Of a DNA stretch of 53,495 nucleotides, positions 52,171 to 53,495 are shown one piece after another. Source of the DNA: Massilia kyonggiensis (GTDB taxonomy: Bacteria; Pseudomonadota; Gammaproteobacteria; Burkholderiales; Burkholderiaceae_D); NCBI RefSeq assembly GCF_024756235.1, contig NZ_JANUGY010000019.1, positions 1-53,495 on the forward strand. Direction: 5' to 3'. The position numbers and the translations under genes are program-made. The notes beneath the pieces are model-generated. The model ran no database searches. It was not told the DNA's origin and was given only the letters and a program-made list of their open reading frames with translations. The number at the start of each line of letters is the position of its first letter. Position 1 is the first letter of the stretch.

Positions 52171-53145
52171 ATGGAATTCCAGTTCCTCGGCACCTCGTCC
52201 GGCACCCCGACCAAGTTCCGCAACGTGAGCGGCCTGGCCCTGCGCGGGCCTGGCGGCGGCTGGTCGCTCGTCGACTGCGGCGAAGGCACGCAGCACCGCA
52301 TCCTGCACACGCCCCTGTCGCTGCACGACCTGCGCGCCGTCTTCATCACGCACCTGCACGGCGACCACTGCTACGGCCTGCCCGGCCTGCTGGCCAGCGC
52401 GGGCATGCTGAACCGCACGGCGCCGCTGGTCCTCGTCGGGCCGCCGCTGCTCCGCACCTTCATCGACGGCGTGATGGCGACGAGCGAACTGGGTCTGCCG
52501 TATCCGCTCCAATTCATCGCCGTCGACGACCTCGCCGGCACGTCCATCCTGCCCGACCTGGCCGTCGACGCCATCGCGCTGTCGCACCGCATGCCGTCGT
52601 GGGCCTACCGCTTCACGGAGCGCACCGTGGAGCGCAAGCTGGACACGGCCCGCCTGCGCGCGGCCGGCATCGCGCCTGGGCCCATCTGGGGCGAATTGCA
52701 GCAGGGGCGCGACGCCGTGCTGGACGACGGCCGCGTGCTGCATGCGGCCCACTGGCTGCTGGCACCGCGCAAGGCGCGCACGGTCATCGTCGGCGGCGAC
52801 AACGACGATCCGTCGCTGCTGCTGGAAGCGGCGCGCACGGCCGAGGTGCTGATCCACGAGGCGACCTACACGGAAGAGGTGCTGCTGAAGGTGGGGCCGG
52901 GGCCGATGCACAGTTCCGCGCTGCGGGTGGCGCGGATGGCGCAGGAGGCCCGGTTGCCGAACCTCGTGCTGACCCATTTCAGTCCCCGTTACCAGGACGG
53001 GGAAGGACCGTTGTCGATGGGGGCGCTGGAGGCGGAGGCACGCAGTGTGTATGCCGGACAGCTGTTCCTCGCGCGGGATTTCGACCGGTACGTCCTGGAC
53101 CGGAACGGCACGCTCGCCGCAAAATATTGGCTGTGTTCGCGCTAA
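52171..53145 (+). CDS. rnz: Ribonuclease Z (tRNA 3' processing endonuclease)
   Basis: 324-residue metallo-beta-lactamase-fold nuclease that cleaves the 3' trailer from tRNA precursors. It starts MEFQFLGTSSGTPTKFRNVS with zinc-ligand motif THLHGDHCYGLPG (about residues 66-78). SHRMPSWAYRF, GGDNDDPSLL, HEATYTEE and a final histidine in LTHFSPRY complete the site. The exosite arm region typical of tRNase Z is present but short. Start ATG 52171 is preferred; the frame to 52114 adds polar residues without signal. It is a single gene, not part of the neighbouring regulatory pair. Confidence 0.93.
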   Translation: MEFQFLGTSSGTPTKFRNVSGLALRGPGGGWSLVDCGEGTQHRILHTPLSLHDLRAVFITHLHGDHCYGLPGLLASAGMLNRTAPLVLVGPPLLRTFIDGVMATSELGLPYPLQFIAVDDLAGTSILPDLAVDAIALSHRMPSWAYRFTERTVERKLDTARLRAAGIAPGPIWGELQQGRDAVLDDGRVLHAAHWLLAPRKARTVIVGGDNDDPSLLLEAARTAEVLIHEATYTEEVLLKVGPGPMHSSALRVARMAQEARLPNLVLTHFSPRYQDGEGPLSMGALEAEARSVYAGQLFLARDFDRYVLDRNGTLAAKYWLCSR

Positions 53146-53210
53146 TTATGTGAACTGTAATGCATTGTAGTGGTCTGACGCATCGTCGAGTTAACTCATG
53201 AGGAGTGACG
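53146..53210. mobile_element. Probable left end of an IS1595-family insertion sequence
   Basis: The 65 bases between ribonuclease Z and the transposase ATG should contain the left inverted repeat. Its exact edge cannot be defined without the right end. AGGAG at 53201-53205 is the transposase ribosome-binding site. Confidence 0.45.
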
Positions 53211-53495
53211 ATGCGCAGCCTGACGTTCGGCGAATTGTTCGCCATGTTGGCGGCGGCGCAGTTGTCTGCGGACGACCTGGCCCGGCTACGGGAGTGGCTC
53301 GCCGGCATCGCGCATCCGGGCGAGTGCATCGCTTTGATCGAGCAGGCCGCGGCAGGACGGCCGTGTCCGCACTGCGGCTGTGCCCGCAAGCACCGCTGCG
53401 GTCAGGCGAGCGGGCTGCAGCGCTTCCGCTGTCTCGCCTGCGGACACAGCCATAATGCATTGACCGGTACGCCACTGGCCCGGCTGCGCAAGAAG
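53211..53495 (+). CDS. IS1595-family transposase, N-terminal part (cut by window end)
   Basis: 95 codons run open to the last base. An N-terminal helical segment is followed by a zinc ribbon with CPHCG ... CLACG and then NALTGTPLARLRKK. This is the conserved start of IS1595-family DDE transposases, followed in the family by the catalytic domain. The rest lies outside the window, so intactness cannot be judged. Confidence 0.85.
   Translation, partial: MRSLTFGELFAMLAAAQLSADDLARLREWLAGIAHPGECIALIEQAAAGRPCPHCGCARKHRCGQASGLQRFRCLACGHSHNALTGTPLARLRKK

Overview
The window looks like a chromosomal segment of a high-GC aerobic betaproteobacterium of the Massilia/Oxalobacteraceae type. This is inferred from GC-rich codon use, a PEP-CTERM protein, an Alternative Complex III plus caa3 oxidase cluster, and abundant plant-polysaccharide enzymes. 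No rRNA, tRNA or CRISPR array was seen. No stretch longer than 300 bases lacks a gene.

Layout. (1) 1-1832: intergenic DNA and a chemoreceptor on the minus strand. (2) 2036-13462: eleven tightly overlapping plus-strand genes. They encode a quinol-oxidising Alternative Complex III (actABCDEF), a small membrane protein, a SCO copper chaperone, and a caa3 oxidase (subunits II with fused haem c, I, III, IV). Together they can carry electrons from quinol to oxygen without a bc1 complex. Subunit I carries the YSHPxVY signature of A2-type oxidases. (3) 13520-16175: a diguanylate cyclase, a YdcF-like membrane protein and a PEP-CTERM protein. (4) 16226-24574, minus strand: a seven-gene operon of a membrane-anchored SDR, a pyruvate-oxidase-like ThDP enzyme, a duplicated membrane protein, a gluconate-dehydrogenase-like subunit 3, a GMC flavoprotein, an FMN alpha-hydroxyacid oxidase and a GH1-like glycosidase. 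I do not recognise this combination as a described pathway. It is one of the two best candidates for an undescribed system.

(5) 24679-30315: a GH2 beta-galactosidase-type enzyme and a GH115 alpha-glucuronidase, divergent around a LacI-type operator palindrome. (6) 30441-36040: a degenerate SDR, a GGDEF/EAL protein and an OmpR-type two-component pair. The pair is divergent from an orphan GtsA-like sugar-binding protein (36133-37377). (7) 37611-50153: a TonB-dependent receptor, three tandem GH74 lipoproteins and a CE20-like acetylesterase. These form a probable xyloglucan utilization locus. Three of its promoters share the same architecture (TTGAC[A/T], 18 bp, TA[G/A]ACT) and an inverted-repeat element around TTAATG/CATTAA just downstream of the -10. 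That points to one unidentified regulator. (8) 50154-53495: a LytS/LytR-type pair, ribonuclease Z, and the start of an IS1595-family transposase cut off by the window end.

How it works together (inference): xyloglucan is cut and deacetylated by the GH74 and CE20 enzymes, and oligosaccharides enter through the TonB receptor. GH2, GH1 and GH115 trim hemicellulose side chains. The sugar-binding protein and its two-component system may sense or capture monosaccharides. Oxidative dehydrogenases and the ACIII-caa3 chain pass electrons to oxygen.
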